Assembly (NCBI GenBank): GCA_001698425.1
Contig: MBRE01000087.1
Coordinates: forward strand, 87,628 to 139,101
Length of the DNA: 51,474 nt
Origin: Oscillatoriales cyanobacterium USR001
GTDB lineage: Bacteria; Cyanobacteriota; Cyanobacteriia; Cyanobacteriales; Microcoleaceae
Direction of reading: 5' to 3'
A model generated the notes under the pieces. It worked only from the letters and a program-made list of their open reading frames with translations, was not told the DNA's origin and did no database searches. This document shows, piece after piece, positions 32,935 through 41,941 of the stretch (position 1 is its first letter; the number at the start of each line of letters is the position of its first letter). The translations under genes were made by a program, and so were the position numbers.

Positions 32935-35331
32935 ATGCAAAACTTCAAAGATTTACAATTACCCAAATTAATTAAATCTTCACCAAAACAACCATCTCAA
33001 AGGTGGCGGACTCGCAATCTTAGCTTATTCTTAATCATCTTTGGAGTTACAGCAGCAGTAAGTGTCACGGCTTTACTCAGTTATCAAATTGTGCGGGACT
33101 TAATTCTTGGTAACTTAAAACAAAATGCTTTATTAAAAATTCGGCGCGAAAGTCAAGACATCGATCAATGGCTATCGAACCGTAAAACCGAACTAAAAAC
33201 TATTGCTAATACTCCCTTAGTTCAGTCTATGGATTGGTCAATAGCAGCCCCTTATTTCAAACTAGAATTAGAACGGATTAAAGAGTTCTATGGTTTTGTA
33301 TTAGCCGAACCCGATGGTTCTTACTACATCACACCATTGGGTCGATCGAATTTGAATGTCAAAGACCGCAAACATTTTCAAAAGGGAATGGCTGGACAAA
33401 CATACGTCGCCGATCCCGCGATTTCTCGTGCGCTGAAAGTGACAGTAGTGCCGATTGCTACTCCAATTTTTGCCCCTGAATTAAATACTGGAAAACCGAT
33501 TGGGGTATTAATTGCTTCGATTAGTGTAAATCGATTAACTCAAGTTGTATCTGGTTTGAAATATGGCGAAGGTAGTTACGCATTTGCCCTCAATTCTAAA
33601 GGGATACCAATAGTTCATCCCAATCCAAGTTTAATGGGAAATATTGACAAACCAGCACCGAGTTTTTTAGAGGCAAAAGATCCCAATTTAGCTAAACTTG
33701 CTCGGCAAATGGTTGACAAAAAAAGTGATATTGAATTAATCGAAATTGAGGGGAAATGGGTTTATGCTGCCCACATTAGTCTCAATGAGGTTGACTGGTC
33801 TATTGCTCTAGTAATTCCGCGATCGCAGTTAGAAAAAGAACTCAATGCCCTAAATATCTTAGCCTCCGTCTTAGGGATCTTATTAGGTGCAGCAATGTTA
33901 GCAGGTATTATGTTAGTCAAAGGATTTGAGAAAACTCGCGTCCGTGCCGAAACCGAAGCACTCCTAAATCGACTAACTAAACGCATTCGTGCCTCCTTAA
34001 ACCTCGATGAAATTCTGGAAACTACAGTAGAAGAAGTAGGAAATCTACTGCAATTAGAACGAGTTAGTTTTGGTTGGTACGATCGCCATCAAGATACCGT
34101 AGAAATATCATGGGAATATTGCTCAAAAGATTTAGAGAAACAATTAGGATTATTTTATTTAGCATCACCAGGAGAGTTGGCAACCCGACTTCAACAAGGT
34201 GAATCAATACAATTGTTACCAGTTAATTCTGATAGTAACAATCTGGAAGAATCCGAGCATTTAAAACTTAAAAAGCGCTGTTATTTAGCAATTCCCATTT
34301 TTATTGATAGCGATCGTCAAGGATATCTCATCGCCAGTACCGCACGGAAAATTGGTGGTAAAAATGAAACACAACTTTTACAAGCCGTTGCCGATCAATT
34401 AGCCATCGCCATTACCCAATCGCATCTCTATACTCAAACTCAGGAACAAGTTAAACTTTTAGATCGAACTTTAACGGAACTAAAAAGAACTCAGTCTCAG
34501 TTAGTACAGAGCGAAAAAATGTCTTCATTAGGTCAATTAGTCGCCGGAATTGCTCACGAAATTAATAACCCTGTCAGCTTTATTTATGGTAATATAACTC
34601 ATGTCAATGAAAATATCAATGAGTTTATTAAAATCCTTGAATTATATCAGCAATACTATCCCGAACCTGCCCTAGAAATTCAACAGGAAATAGAGGCAAC
34701 TGACCTAGATTTTATCAGTAAAGATTTAGAACATATTCTCAATTCCATGAAACAGGGTGCAGACCGAATTCGCCTCATAGTGTTGTCTCTGCGTAATTTT
34801 TCTCGACTTGATGAAGGAGAAAAAAAAGAAGCAGATATCCACGAAGGTATTGACAATACTTTGCTATTGCTGCAAAATCGGTTAGAAAACCAAATTAGTG
34901 TAATTAAATCTTACAGTAATTTACCTAGAATTGAGTGCTATCCTGGTCAACTAAATCAAGTATTTATGAATCTCTTTGCTAATGCCATTGATGCTTTAAA
35001 CAGTTGTGAAATTCCTGAGAAAATTATTACTGTAAAAACCGCATTATTAGAGAAGAATGAAGGGCGATTTGTCAGAATCGCGATCGCGGATAACGGTTCC
35101 GGTATTTCCCCAGAAATTCAACCCAAAATATTCGATCCGTTTTTTACTACTAAACCCGTTGGTAAAGGGACTGGAATGGGATTGGCAATTAGCTATCAAA
35201 TTGTGACCGAAGTTCACAGTGGTACAATTAGCATTGAAACGCCATCATCAGGGGGTGTAGAGGTTTTAGTGGAAATCCCGATCGAAGATCGAGTTAATGT
35301 GAATACTCTCAATCAAATAGTAAAACCATGA
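32935..35331 (+). CDS. Cache-GAF sensor histidine kinase (copy 1)
   Basis: 798 residues. Order: TM1 (29-53), an extracytoplasmic double-Cache domain (about 60-300; FYGFVLAEPDGSYY, DRKHFQKGMAGQ, GSYAFALNSKGIPIVHPN), TM2 (about 305-329), GAF (345-495), a coiled coil, HisKA (His541 in GIAHEINNPVSFIYGN) and HATPase (NLFANAIDALN, ADNGSGISPE, GKGTGMGLAIS). The Cache domain should bind a small ligand in the periplasm. The stop overlaps the start of copy 2 by four bases. There is no receiver in either gene. Confidence 0.93.
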   Translation: MQNFKDLQLPKLIKSSPKQPSQRWRTRNLSLFLIIFGVTAAVSVTALLSYQIVRDLILGNLKQNALLKIRRESQDIDQWLSNRKTELKTIANTPLVQSMDWSIAAPYFKLELERIKEFYGFVLAEPDGSYYITPLGRSNLNVKDRKHFQKGMAGQTYVADPAISRALKVTVVPIATPIFAPELNTGKPIGVLIASISVNRLTQVVSGLKYGEGSYAFALNSKGIPIVHPNPSLMGNIDKPAPSFLEAKDPNLAKLARQMVDKKSDIELIEIEGKWVYAAHISLNEVDWSIALVIPRSQLEKELNALNILASVLGILLGAAMLAGIMLVKGFEKTRVRAETEALLNRLTKRIRASLNLDEILETTVEEVGNLLQLERVSFGWYDRHQDTVEISWEYCSKDLEKQLGLFYLASPGELATRLQQGESIQLLPVNSDSNNLEESEHLKLKKRCYLAIPIFIDSDRQGYLIASTARKIGGKNETQLLQAVADQLAIAITQSHLYTQTQEQVKLLDRTLTELKRTQSQLVQSEKMSSLGQLVAGIAHEINNPVSFIYGNITHVNENINEFIKILELYQQYYPEPALEIQQEIEATDLDFISKDLEHILNSMKQGADRIRLIVLSLRNFSRLDEGEKKEADIHEGIDNTLLLLQNRLENQISVIKSYSNLPRIECYPGQLNQVFMNLFANAIDALNSCEIPEKIITVKTALLEKNEGRFVRIAIADNGSGISPEIQPKIFDPFFTTKPVGKGTGMGLAISYQIVTEVHSGTISIETPSSGGVEVLVEIPIEDRVNVNTLNQIVKP

Positions 35332-37712
35332 GAAACTTAAAAGGTTTACAATTGCCAAAATTTAGTCAACCCTCACAAAAAAAATCCTCCCAAGGGTGGC
35401 GAAATCGTTATCTGACCCTATTCCTAATCATCGGAGGAATTACAGCAACAATAAGCGGAACTGTTGTAATTAGCTATGAAATTGTACAAGGGTTAATTCT
35501 TGATAAATTAAAGCAAAATGCGTTATTAACAGTCCGGCGAGAAAGTCAGGAAATAGATTGGTGGTTAAGTATCCATAAAACCGAACTCAAAACTATCGCT
35601 CATACATCATCAATTCGGTCTATGGATTGGTCAATAGTTGCCCCTTATTTAAAACTAGAATTAGAACGCATTCAAGAGTTCTATGGTTTTGCCCTTGCAG
35701 AACCTGATGGCTCTTACTATACCACAAAAATTGGTACTCGATCTCATGCAAATATCAAAGACCGCAAATATTTTCAAAAGGCAATTGCTGGAGAAACATA
35801 CATCTCAGATCCATCTGTTTCTCGTAATATAAACGTGACATTTGTTCCCATGACCACTCCAATTTTTGCCAATGGATTAAATACTGGAAAGCCGATTGGG
35901 GTATTAATTGCTACGATTAGTATAGAGAGGTTAACCCAACTTATATCTCTCTTGAAATATGGCGAAGGTAGCTACGCATTTGCCCTGAATTCCGCAGGCG
36001 TTCCGATCGTCCATCCTGACCCAAATTTAATGGGAAATATTGACAAACCAGCACCGAGTTTTTTAGAGGCAAAAGATCCCAATTTAGCTAAACTTGCTCG
36101 GCAAATGACTAATAATAAAACCGATATTGAATTAATCAAAATTGATGGTCAATGGGTTTATGTTGCCTACGTTAGCCTCAAGGAAGTTGACTGGTCTATT
36201 GCTCTGGTAATTCCGCGATCGCAGTTAGAAAAAGAACTCAAAGCTTTAAATCTCTTAGTCACCGTCTTAAGCATATTATTGGGTGCAGCAATATTAGCAG
36301 CAATTATTCTCGTCAAAGTCTTCGAGACAACTCGCATTCGTGCCGAAACTGAAGCGCTATTAAATCGACTAACTAAGCGGATTCGTGCCTCCTTAAACCT
36401 CGACGAAATTCTGGACACAACAGTTGAAGAATTAGGAAATATGCTGCAATTAGAACGAGTCAGTTTCGGTTGGTACAATCGCCATCAAAAAACTTTAGAA
36501 ATCTCTTGGGAATATTGCTCAAAAGGTTTACAGAAAAGATTGGGATTATTTTATTTAGACTCACCAATCGATTTAGCAACCCGACTTCAGCACAGTAAAT
36601 CCGTGCGATTGTCACCAGTTAATTCTCATAGTAGAAATTCTCAAGAATCGGAACACTTGAAACTTAAAAATCTCTGTTATTTAGCAATTCCCATTTTTAT
36701 TAATACCGAGCGTCAAGGATATCTCCTCGCCAGTGCAAAGCGCAAGTTTGGCGGTAAAGATGAAACACAACTTTTACAAGCCGTTGCTGACCAATTAGCG
36801 ATCGCCATTACCCAATCTCATCTCTATACCCAAACTCAGGAACAAGTTAAACTTTTAGATCAAACTTTAACGGAACTAAAAAGAACTCAATCTCAGTTAG
36901 TGCAGAGCGAAAAAATGTCTTCCTTGGGTCAATTAGTCGCTGGAATTGCCCACGAAATTAATAACCCAGTTAATTTTATTTATGGTAATATTACCTATGC
37001 CAATGAATACATCAAGGATTTCATTAAAATCCTTAATTTATATCAGCAACACTATCCTGAACCTGCCTTAGAAATTCAACAGGAAATAGAGGTGACAGAC
37101 CTGAATTTTATCATTGAAGATTTGCGACGTATTCTCGATTCCATGAAACAAGGAGCAGAGCGAATTCGCCTCATAGTTTTGTCTCTGCGTAATTTTTCTC
37201 GACTTGATGAAGGAGAGAAAAAAGAAGTAGATATCCATGAAGGTATTGACAATACTTTACTGCTGCTGCAAAATCGACTAGAGGACAAAATTACAGTCGT
37301 TAAATCTTACAGTAAGTTACCTAAAGCTGAATGCTACCCCGGTCAACTAAATCAAGTATTTATGAACCTATTTTCTAATGCTATTGATGCGTTAACTAGC
37401 AGTGAAATTCCAGAGAAAATAATTTCCGTAAAAACGGCATTATTAGAGAAGACTGAAGGGAGATTTGTGACGATCGCGATCGCGGATAACGGTCCCGGTA
37501 TTTCCCCAGAAATTCAACCCAAAATATTCGATCCGTTTTTTACTACTAAACCCGTTGGTAAAGGTACTGGCATGGGATTGGCAATTAGCTATCAAATTGT
37601 GACGGAAGTTCACGGAGGGAAAATTAGCATTGAAACTCCATCATCAGGCGGTGTAGAAGTTTTAGTGGAAATCCCGATCGAAGATCGAGTTAATGCCAAC
37701 AACCGCCCTTAA
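35328..37712 (+). CDS. Cache-GAF sensor histidine kinase (copy 2)
   Basis: 794 residues, co-linear with the previous gene along its whole length: TM, double Cache (FYGFALAEPDGSYY), TM, GAF, HisKA (HEINNPVNFIYGN) and HATPase. It begins with ATG overlapping the TGA of copy 1 (ATGA), so it is translationally coupled. Differences concentrate in the Cache domain (for example TKIGTRSHANIKDRKYFQKA against TPLGRSNLNVKDRKHFQKG) and a GAF loop, while kinase regions are nearly the same, which suggests different ligands feeding one output. Some DNA blocks are identical, one of 82 bp. Confidence 0.93.
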   Translation: MRNLKGLQLPKFSQPSQKKSSQGWRNRYLTLFLIIGGITATISGTVVISYEIVQGLILDKLKQNALLTVRRESQEIDWWLSIHKTELKTIAHTSSIRSMDWSIVAPYLKLELERIQEFYGFALAEPDGSYYTTKIGTRSHANIKDRKYFQKAIAGETYISDPSVSRNINVTFVPMTTPIFANGLNTGKPIGVLIATISIERLTQLISLLKYGEGSYAFALNSAGVPIVHPDPNLMGNIDKPAPSFLEAKDPNLAKLARQMTNNKTDIELIKIDGQWVYVAYVSLKEVDWSIALVIPRSQLEKELKALNLLVTVLSILLGAAILAAIILVKVFETTRIRAETEALLNRLTKRIRASLNLDEILDTTVEELGNMLQLERVSFGWYNRHQKTLEISWEYCSKGLQKRLGLFYLDSPIDLATRLQHSKSVRLSPVNSHSRNSQESEHLKLKNLCYLAIPIFINTERQGYLLASAKRKFGGKDETQLLQAVADQLAIAITQSHLYTQTQEQVKLLDQTLTELKRTQSQLVQSEKMSSLGQLVAGIAHEINNPVNFIYGNITYANEYIKDFIKILNLYQQHYPEPALEIQQEIEVTDLNFIIEDLRRILDSMKQGAERIRLIVLSLRNFSRLDEGEKKEVDIHEGIDNTLLLLQNRLEDKITVVKSYSKLPKAECYPGQLNQVFMNLFSNAIDALTSSEIPEKIISVKTALLEKTEGRFVTIAIADNGPGISPEIQPKIFDPFFTTKPVGKGTGMGLAISYQIVTEVHGGKISIETPSSGGVEVLVEIPIEDRVNANNRP

Positions 37713-37768
37713 TTTTAATAACATACATCCTCAACCAATACCAATACCTTGAGAGCAAAAGTTACCGA

Positions 37769-38008
37769 TTATTCTTCATCCCAAAATTCTTGGGTATATC
37801 CAAGTTTTTTGGCCGCAGCACGTTCAGAAGAACTTAAATCATCCCAGTATTGATCGTTAGAAGCAGGAGGATTAGTCTCTTCCTCCCAACTATCCTCATC
37901 CCAACCTAGAACACCCCAAACTTCTTGTTCTTCGCTGCTCAAATCACTCCAACTTAAATCATCCCAGGTATCGCCGGGATCGCCTGTTACTTCACGAATA
38001 CTTGCCAT
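37769..38008 (-). CDS. Small acidic protein with two W-DLS-LG-W repeats
   Basis: 79 residues, strongly acidic and tryptophan-rich. Two 25-residue units 35 residues apart align well: W20, D22, L23, S24, S25, E27, L34, G35 and W41 correspond to W55, D57, L58, S59, S60, E62, L69, G70 and W76. The consensus is W-x-DLSS-x-E-(6)-LG-(5)-W-(D/E)EE. I do not recognise a named domain, although similar W-LS-LG motifs occur in small cyanobacterial and algal proteins. The start is ATG 38008. It could be a binding module. Confidence 0.7.
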   Translation of the reverse strand: MASIREVTGDPGDTWDDLSWSDLSSEEQEVWGVLGWDEDSWEEETNPPASNDQYWDDLSSSERAAAKKLGYTQEFWDEE

Positions 38009-38241
38009 TTAGTACCTCTTAAAGATTTTCAAGGTTGATTTTTAGTGTATGAGCCTGATTCTACCACACGATCCAAATTACCGACAAAATTAAGGTTTAT
38101 TTTTGATTAACAAATGATTAAAAAATGAAAATGTCAATCGATCTAGCAATTGATTTTGCAAAAACTAACTAAATCCTTCCCATTTTAAGTTAAACTAAAC
38201 TTGTCTAAAATAGCAACATTAATTTAAAGGAGCAAAATATC

Positions 38242-38805
38242 ATGCTGAAACTTTATGGAGGAGTCCGCAGTCGAGCTTCGATCGTCAAGTGGTACTTAGA
38301 AGAAATTGAGGTTCCTTACGAATTTGTCTTGTTGGATATGTCAGTCGGAGAACATTTGCAGTCAGATTTTTTGGCAATTAATCCCTTTGGTAAAGTTCCT
38401 GCGATCGTAGAAGTAGAAGGAGATTTTAAACTCTGGGAATCAGGAGCAATTTTACTTTACTTAGCTCAAAAATATGGTAAAATGCCCCAATCTTTAGAAG
38501 CCCAAGCTGAAATTATGCAGTGGATCTTATTTAGCAATGCCACTTTAGGACCAGGAATTTTTGGACAAGAAAATCGCGAACGTGAAACCCCTCGTTTATT
38601 AACCCCACTTAATGGAATGTTAGAGAAATGCCCGTTTTTAATGGGAGATGAATTTGGTGTTGCCGATGTAGCCGTTGGTGCAATATTAGCTTACATTCCA
38701 ATTTTTCTCAAATTAGATTTGAGTGCTTATCCAGCCATTTTAAACTATCTTAAACAGCTTTCTGAAAGACCTGCTTTCCAAAAGGCAATGGCTGGAATGA
38801 AATAA
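38242..38805 (+). CDS. Glutathione S-transferase, short cyanobacterial type
   Basis: 187 residues, shorter than most GSTs. The thioredoxin-fold half (LYGGVRSRASIVKWYLEE, INPFGKVPAIVE, LWESGAILLYL) and a reduced helical half (PFLMGDEFGVADVAVGAILA) are both present. The likely catalytic residue is Ser or Arg in GVRSRAS, as proposed for chi-class cyanobacterial GSTs. AAGGAG ten nt before ATG 38242 supports the start. It detoxifies electrophiles or peroxides in the cytosol. The 230-bp gap before it holds no clear element. Confidence 0.92.
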   Translation: MLKLYGGVRSRASIVKWYLEEIEVPYEFVLLDMSVGEHLQSDFLAINPFGKVPAIVEVEGDFKLWESGAILLYLAQKYGKMPQSLEAQAEIMQWILFSNATLGPGIFGQENRERETPRLLTPLNGMLEKCPFLMGDEFGVADVAVGAILAYIPIFLKLDLSAYPAILNYLKQLSERPAFQKAMAGMK

Positions 38806-38834
38806 TACAGCGGTTCCCGCTGTAATGAAACACA

Positions 38835-39055
38835 GTAGGGACACGGCAATGCCCATTGGTGTCAACTTAGGCTAAAACCCGCCAGGGACTTAAGTCCCTG
38901 TCTAATAAATTAAGTCCTCTGAAGAGGACTAATTAAGTTTCAAACTCTTCTTAGTCCTCTTCAGAGGACTTGATCTTTGAGACAGGGGTTTTAACCCCTG
39001 TCGGACTAAGGATTTAGCCTTAAGTTGACACCAATGGGCATTGCCTTGTCCCTAC
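38835..39055. mobile_element. MITE-like element with 40-bp terminal inverted repeats
   Basis: The left end GTAGGGACACGGCAATGCCC continues to GGCTAAA, and the right end is its complement with one substitution and one inserted base. Between them are three further palindromes: GGGACTTAAGTCCC, AAGTCCTCTGAAGAGGACT-type stems (twice) and GACAGGGGTTTTAACCCCTGTC. No ORF and no transposase are present, and no target-site duplication is evident. Inner parts recur at 41865 and 45055. It fills the gap between the GST and the permease; the rest of 38806-39111 shows nothing else. Confidence 0.75.
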
Positions 39056-39111
39056 GAGGATGGCGAGATACATTTCGAGAAATCTTTGTTCGATCCTTTG
39101 TTAAAAATCAA

Positions 39112-40461
39112 TTATTCCTCATTCACTATTGTACTTAAATCTCCAGCCAAATAAATCCGATGGGCTACCAAATGCCAGATCATGCCAATACCAATAACTC
39201 CCAAACCAACTAACCAAACTTGCCAATCCAGACAAAAGGCTAAAACTACCGAAGATACGAGAGAAATCCAAGTTATTCCGATTGGATACAAACGTTCTTC
39301 ATCGCTGAGACGCAGTGTTGCTAAAGCCACAACAAAACACCGATAAAGAGCACCAAAAGTTCCAAAAGCCCAAGTAGTTTTTACATTGCCAATTAAAACT
39401 AAAAGTCCGATCGCACTTCCCACAACTATAACTGCCCAATAGGGTGTTGAACCAGCACTGTTTAATTTAGTAAGAAAACTGGGCATATCTCCTCGCCTAC
39501 CCATCGCTAAAATCAAACGAGATAAACTCAAAATTGTACTAATCAAGATACTCAGCATTGCCGTAACCGCACCAATCATCACGATTGTTGGTGCAATAGG
39601 AATACCAAAACTTTCAGCTACAACTGCTAACGGTGCTGCTTTCTCTCTCGCGGCTTCACTAAAAGCTAATGGACCAATTGAACCCAAACTAACTATTGCT
39701 AACCCCAAGTAAAGTATCATAGTAAAAACTATCGTAGTAATTACCGATCGAGGGATATTTTTTTTAGGTTCTATTACCTCTTCACTCAGAAGAGCTATGC
39801 GAGCCGCACCATTGTAAGCAACAAATAATAAAGCAATTGATTGTAGCTGATTTCCGATCCATTTACTACCGTGAATCTCAGGCAAATGAATATTTGTCAA
39901 CGCATTCTCTGGAAAAACAATTAAGCCGACAACGATCAAGAAAAGCAATGATGTAAGTGTTACTGATAGCACCACTAAAGTTGTAATTTTAGAAGTTCGT
40001 AGGCCAGCCAAAACCACTAAAGTAATTATCAAAATTGCTACTTCAGCTAGAGGTATTAGATAGCCTCTATCAGTCACATGAATGGTATTTAACAAATAGC
40101 CAGAAAAGCTGAGGGCTGCCGTCGCTGCTACAGCCATTTTGCCTAAAAGAAATAACCAACCAGCAGTAAAACCGAACCAAGGATTTAGGAATTTGTAACC
40201 ATACTCGTAAATACCACCATTAACAGGATGATTAACAGCAAGTTGAGTGAGGTTAAGACTATTACAAGCTACCACAAATCCAGTTATAACTAATGCTACA
40301 ATTACGGCAGAACCAGATATCTCAGTAGCCAGACTAAGACTCACAAAAATCCCTACTCCGATTACCGAACCTAATCCCATGATGGTTGAACCAAACCAAC
40401 CTAGCTCTTTTTTTAGTTGCTTGGGTTCATTTTCTAAGACATTATTGTTTTCTGCGCTCAT
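39112..40461 (-). CDS. APC-superfamily amino acid permease
   Basis: 449 residues from ATG 40461 (a GTG at 40491 would add ten). About twelve hydrophobic segments. The first helix carries the APC motif IMGLGSVIGVGIFVSL; further marks are NHPVNGGIYEYGYKFLNPWFGF and VAYNGAARIALLSEEVIEPKK. It should carry amino acids or polyamines across the inner membrane by proton or sodium symport; the substrate is not predictable. It lies downstream of sufS on the same strand but 107 bp away with a hairpin between, so it is probably separate from the suf operon. Confidence 0.9.
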   Translation of the reverse strand: MSAENNNVLENEPKQLKKELGWFGSTIMGLGSVIGVGIFVSLSLATEISGSAVIVALVITGFVVACNSLNLTQLAVNHPVNGGIYEYGYKFLNPWFGFTAGWLFLLGKMAVAATAALSFSGYLLNTIHVTDRGYLIPLAEVAILIITLVVLAGLRTSKITTLVVLSVTLTSLLFLIVVGLIVFPENALTNIHLPEIHGSKWIGNQLQSIALLFVAYNGAARIALLSEEVIEPKKNIPRSVITTIVFTMILYLGLAIVSLGSIGPLAFSEAAREKAAPLAVVAESFGIPIAPTIVMIGAVTAMLSILISTILSLSRLILAMGRRGDMPSFLTKLNSAGSTPYWAVIVVGSAIGLLVLIGNVKTTWAFGTFGALYRCFVVALATLRLSDEERLYPIGITWISLVSSVVLAFCLDWQVWLVGLGVIGIGMIWHLVAHRIYLAGDLSTIVNEE

Positions 40462-40517
40462 CTCTTTATTGTTTGGGTGTTGTCTAATCACTTAAGGATC
40501 TTACACGATTATGGAAG

Positions 40518-40542
40518 TTAACCTAAGTCTAAAATAGGTTAA
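40518..40542 (-). terminator. Hairpin after sufS
   Basis: TTAACCTA and TAGGTTAA form an 8-bp stem over 9 nt, 25 bp past the sufS stop and before the permease start. AT-rich and without a long T tail, so it may be a weak terminator or a protein site. Confidence 0.35.
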
Positions 40543-40567
40543 AATTTGACTAAAGGACAAATTAGAT

Positions 40568-41827
40568 TCAGATATTACTCCCAAAAAATGCGATCGCATC
40601 CTTCAAAGCCGCAATAAATACATCAATTTCCTCACAAGTATTGTAAAAATACAAACTCGCCCGCGCACTAGCTGTAATACATAAATAACGGTGCAAAGGC
40701 TGAGTACAATGATTACCAGAGCGAATAGCAACCCCCGCTTGATCTAACATTTCAGATAAGTCATTAGGATGCAAATCTTTAACATTAAAAGCGGCTAAAG
40801 CGGCTCTCCCTTCACCATTAATATCAGGCTTTGGTCCATACAGCTTAATATCAGGAATTTCGCGCAATTTTCGGAAGAGATAAGCGGTTAATTCTGCTTC
40901 ATAGGCATGAATTTTATCCAGACCTATATTACTTAAATAATCTATTGCTGCACCCAAAGCGATCGCTTCTCCAATTGCCGGAGTACCCGCCTCAAATTTG
41001 TGCGGTAAATCAGCATAAGTAGAATGGTCAAGAAATACATCAGCAATCATCTCACCACCACCCATAAATGGAGGCATCGATCGCAGTAAATCTAACTTAC
41101 CATACAGAAAACCAATGCCAGTAGGAGCGCACATTTTATGACCAGAAGCTACTAGCCAATCACAATCTATCGACTGCACATCTACCTTCAAATGCGGTAA
41201 ACTTTGGCAACCATCAATTAAAACTTTTGCCCCGTAATGGTGAGCAATTTCGCAAATTTCTTTCACCGGATTAATACAGCCTAAAGCATTAGAAACATGA
41301 ACAACAGAAACCAACTTAGTTCGATCCGAAACTAAAGTTTTAAACAGTTCTAAATCAAATTCTTGAGTATCAGTTAATTCCACAAACTTTAGCACCGCAC
41401 CAGTCCTTTTTGCCACAAATTGCCAAGGGACAATATTGCTATGATGTTCCATTACTGAAAGGATAATTTCATCACCTGGTTGCAGGTTACTAAATCCCCA
41501 AGAATAGGCAACTAAATTAATCGCTTCACTCGCATTACGAGTATAGATAATTTCTTGTCGAGAAGCCGCATTGATAAAAGCTGCAATCTTATCTCGCGCT
41601 GCTTCATAGGCATCAGTAGCTCTACCACTAAGCGTATGAGCACCCCGATGGACATTAGAATTATCTTGTTGATAGTAATCTCGCAAAACATTGAGGACAA
41701 CTAAAGGCTTTTGAGAAGTAGCTGCATTATCTAAATAAACAAGGGGTTGGCCGTTAACTTGCTGGTCTAAAATTGGGAAATCTGGACGAACTTTAGAGGC
41801 TAAGGTTCTTGCTTGAGTAATAGTCAT
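40568..41827 (-). CDS. sufS: Cysteine desulfurase SufS
   Basis: 419 residues from ATG 41827. SufS is a PLP enzyme that removes sulfur from cysteine for Fe-S cluster assembly by SufBCD. PLP Lys231 lies in VASGHKMCAPTGIGFLYG, the cysteine nucleophile Cys374 in RSGNHCTQP, and the class II marks YLDNAATSQKP and DGCQSLPHLKVDV are present. An upstream extension of the frame to 41932 runs through a repeat element and is not real. It is the last gene of the suf operon, 114 bp after sufD, with a half repeat element in the gap. Confidence 0.96.
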   Translation of the reverse strand: MTITQARTLASKVRPDFPILDQQVNGQPLVYLDNAATSQKPLVVLNVLRDYYQQDNSNVHRGAHTLSGRATDAYEAARDKIAAFINAASRQEIIYTRNASEAINLVAYSWGFSNLQPGDEIILSVMEHHSNIVPWQFVAKRTGAVLKFVELTDTQEFDLELFKTLVSDRTKLVSVVHVSNALGCINPVKEICEIAHHYGAKVLIDGCQSLPHLKVDVQSIDCDWLVASGHKMCAPTGIGFLYGKLDLLRSMPPFMGGGEMIADVFLDHSTYADLPHKFEAGTPAIGEAIALGAAIDYLSNIGLDKIHAYEAELTAYLFRKLREIPDIKLYGPKPDINGEGRAALAAFNVKDLHPNDLSEMLDQAGVAIRSGNHCTQPLHRYLCITASARASLYFYNTCEEIDVFIAALKDAIAFFGSNI

Positions 41828-41864
41828 TTTTTTTGGTAATAGGTAATAAAATCGCTTGATCTTT

Positions 41865-41920
41865 AGTCCTCTTAAGAGGACTTTAGCTATGAGACGGGGG
41901 TTAAAACCCCCGGCGGATTG
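41865..41920. repeat. Partial hairpin element between sufD and sufS
   Basis: AGTCCTCTTAAGAGGACT (41865-41882) and CGGGGGTTAAAACCCCCG (41895-41912) are perfect palindromes in the same order and spacing as the right half of the element at 38835-39055. It sits inside the suf operon and may affect sufS expression. Confidence 0.7.
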
Positions 41921-41941
41921 ACAACGTAACAACGAGAAAAA

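Noticed and set aside
41828..41932. N-terminal extension of sufS
   Set aside because: The added 35 residues translate a repeat element; homologues start at MTITQA-like sequence.
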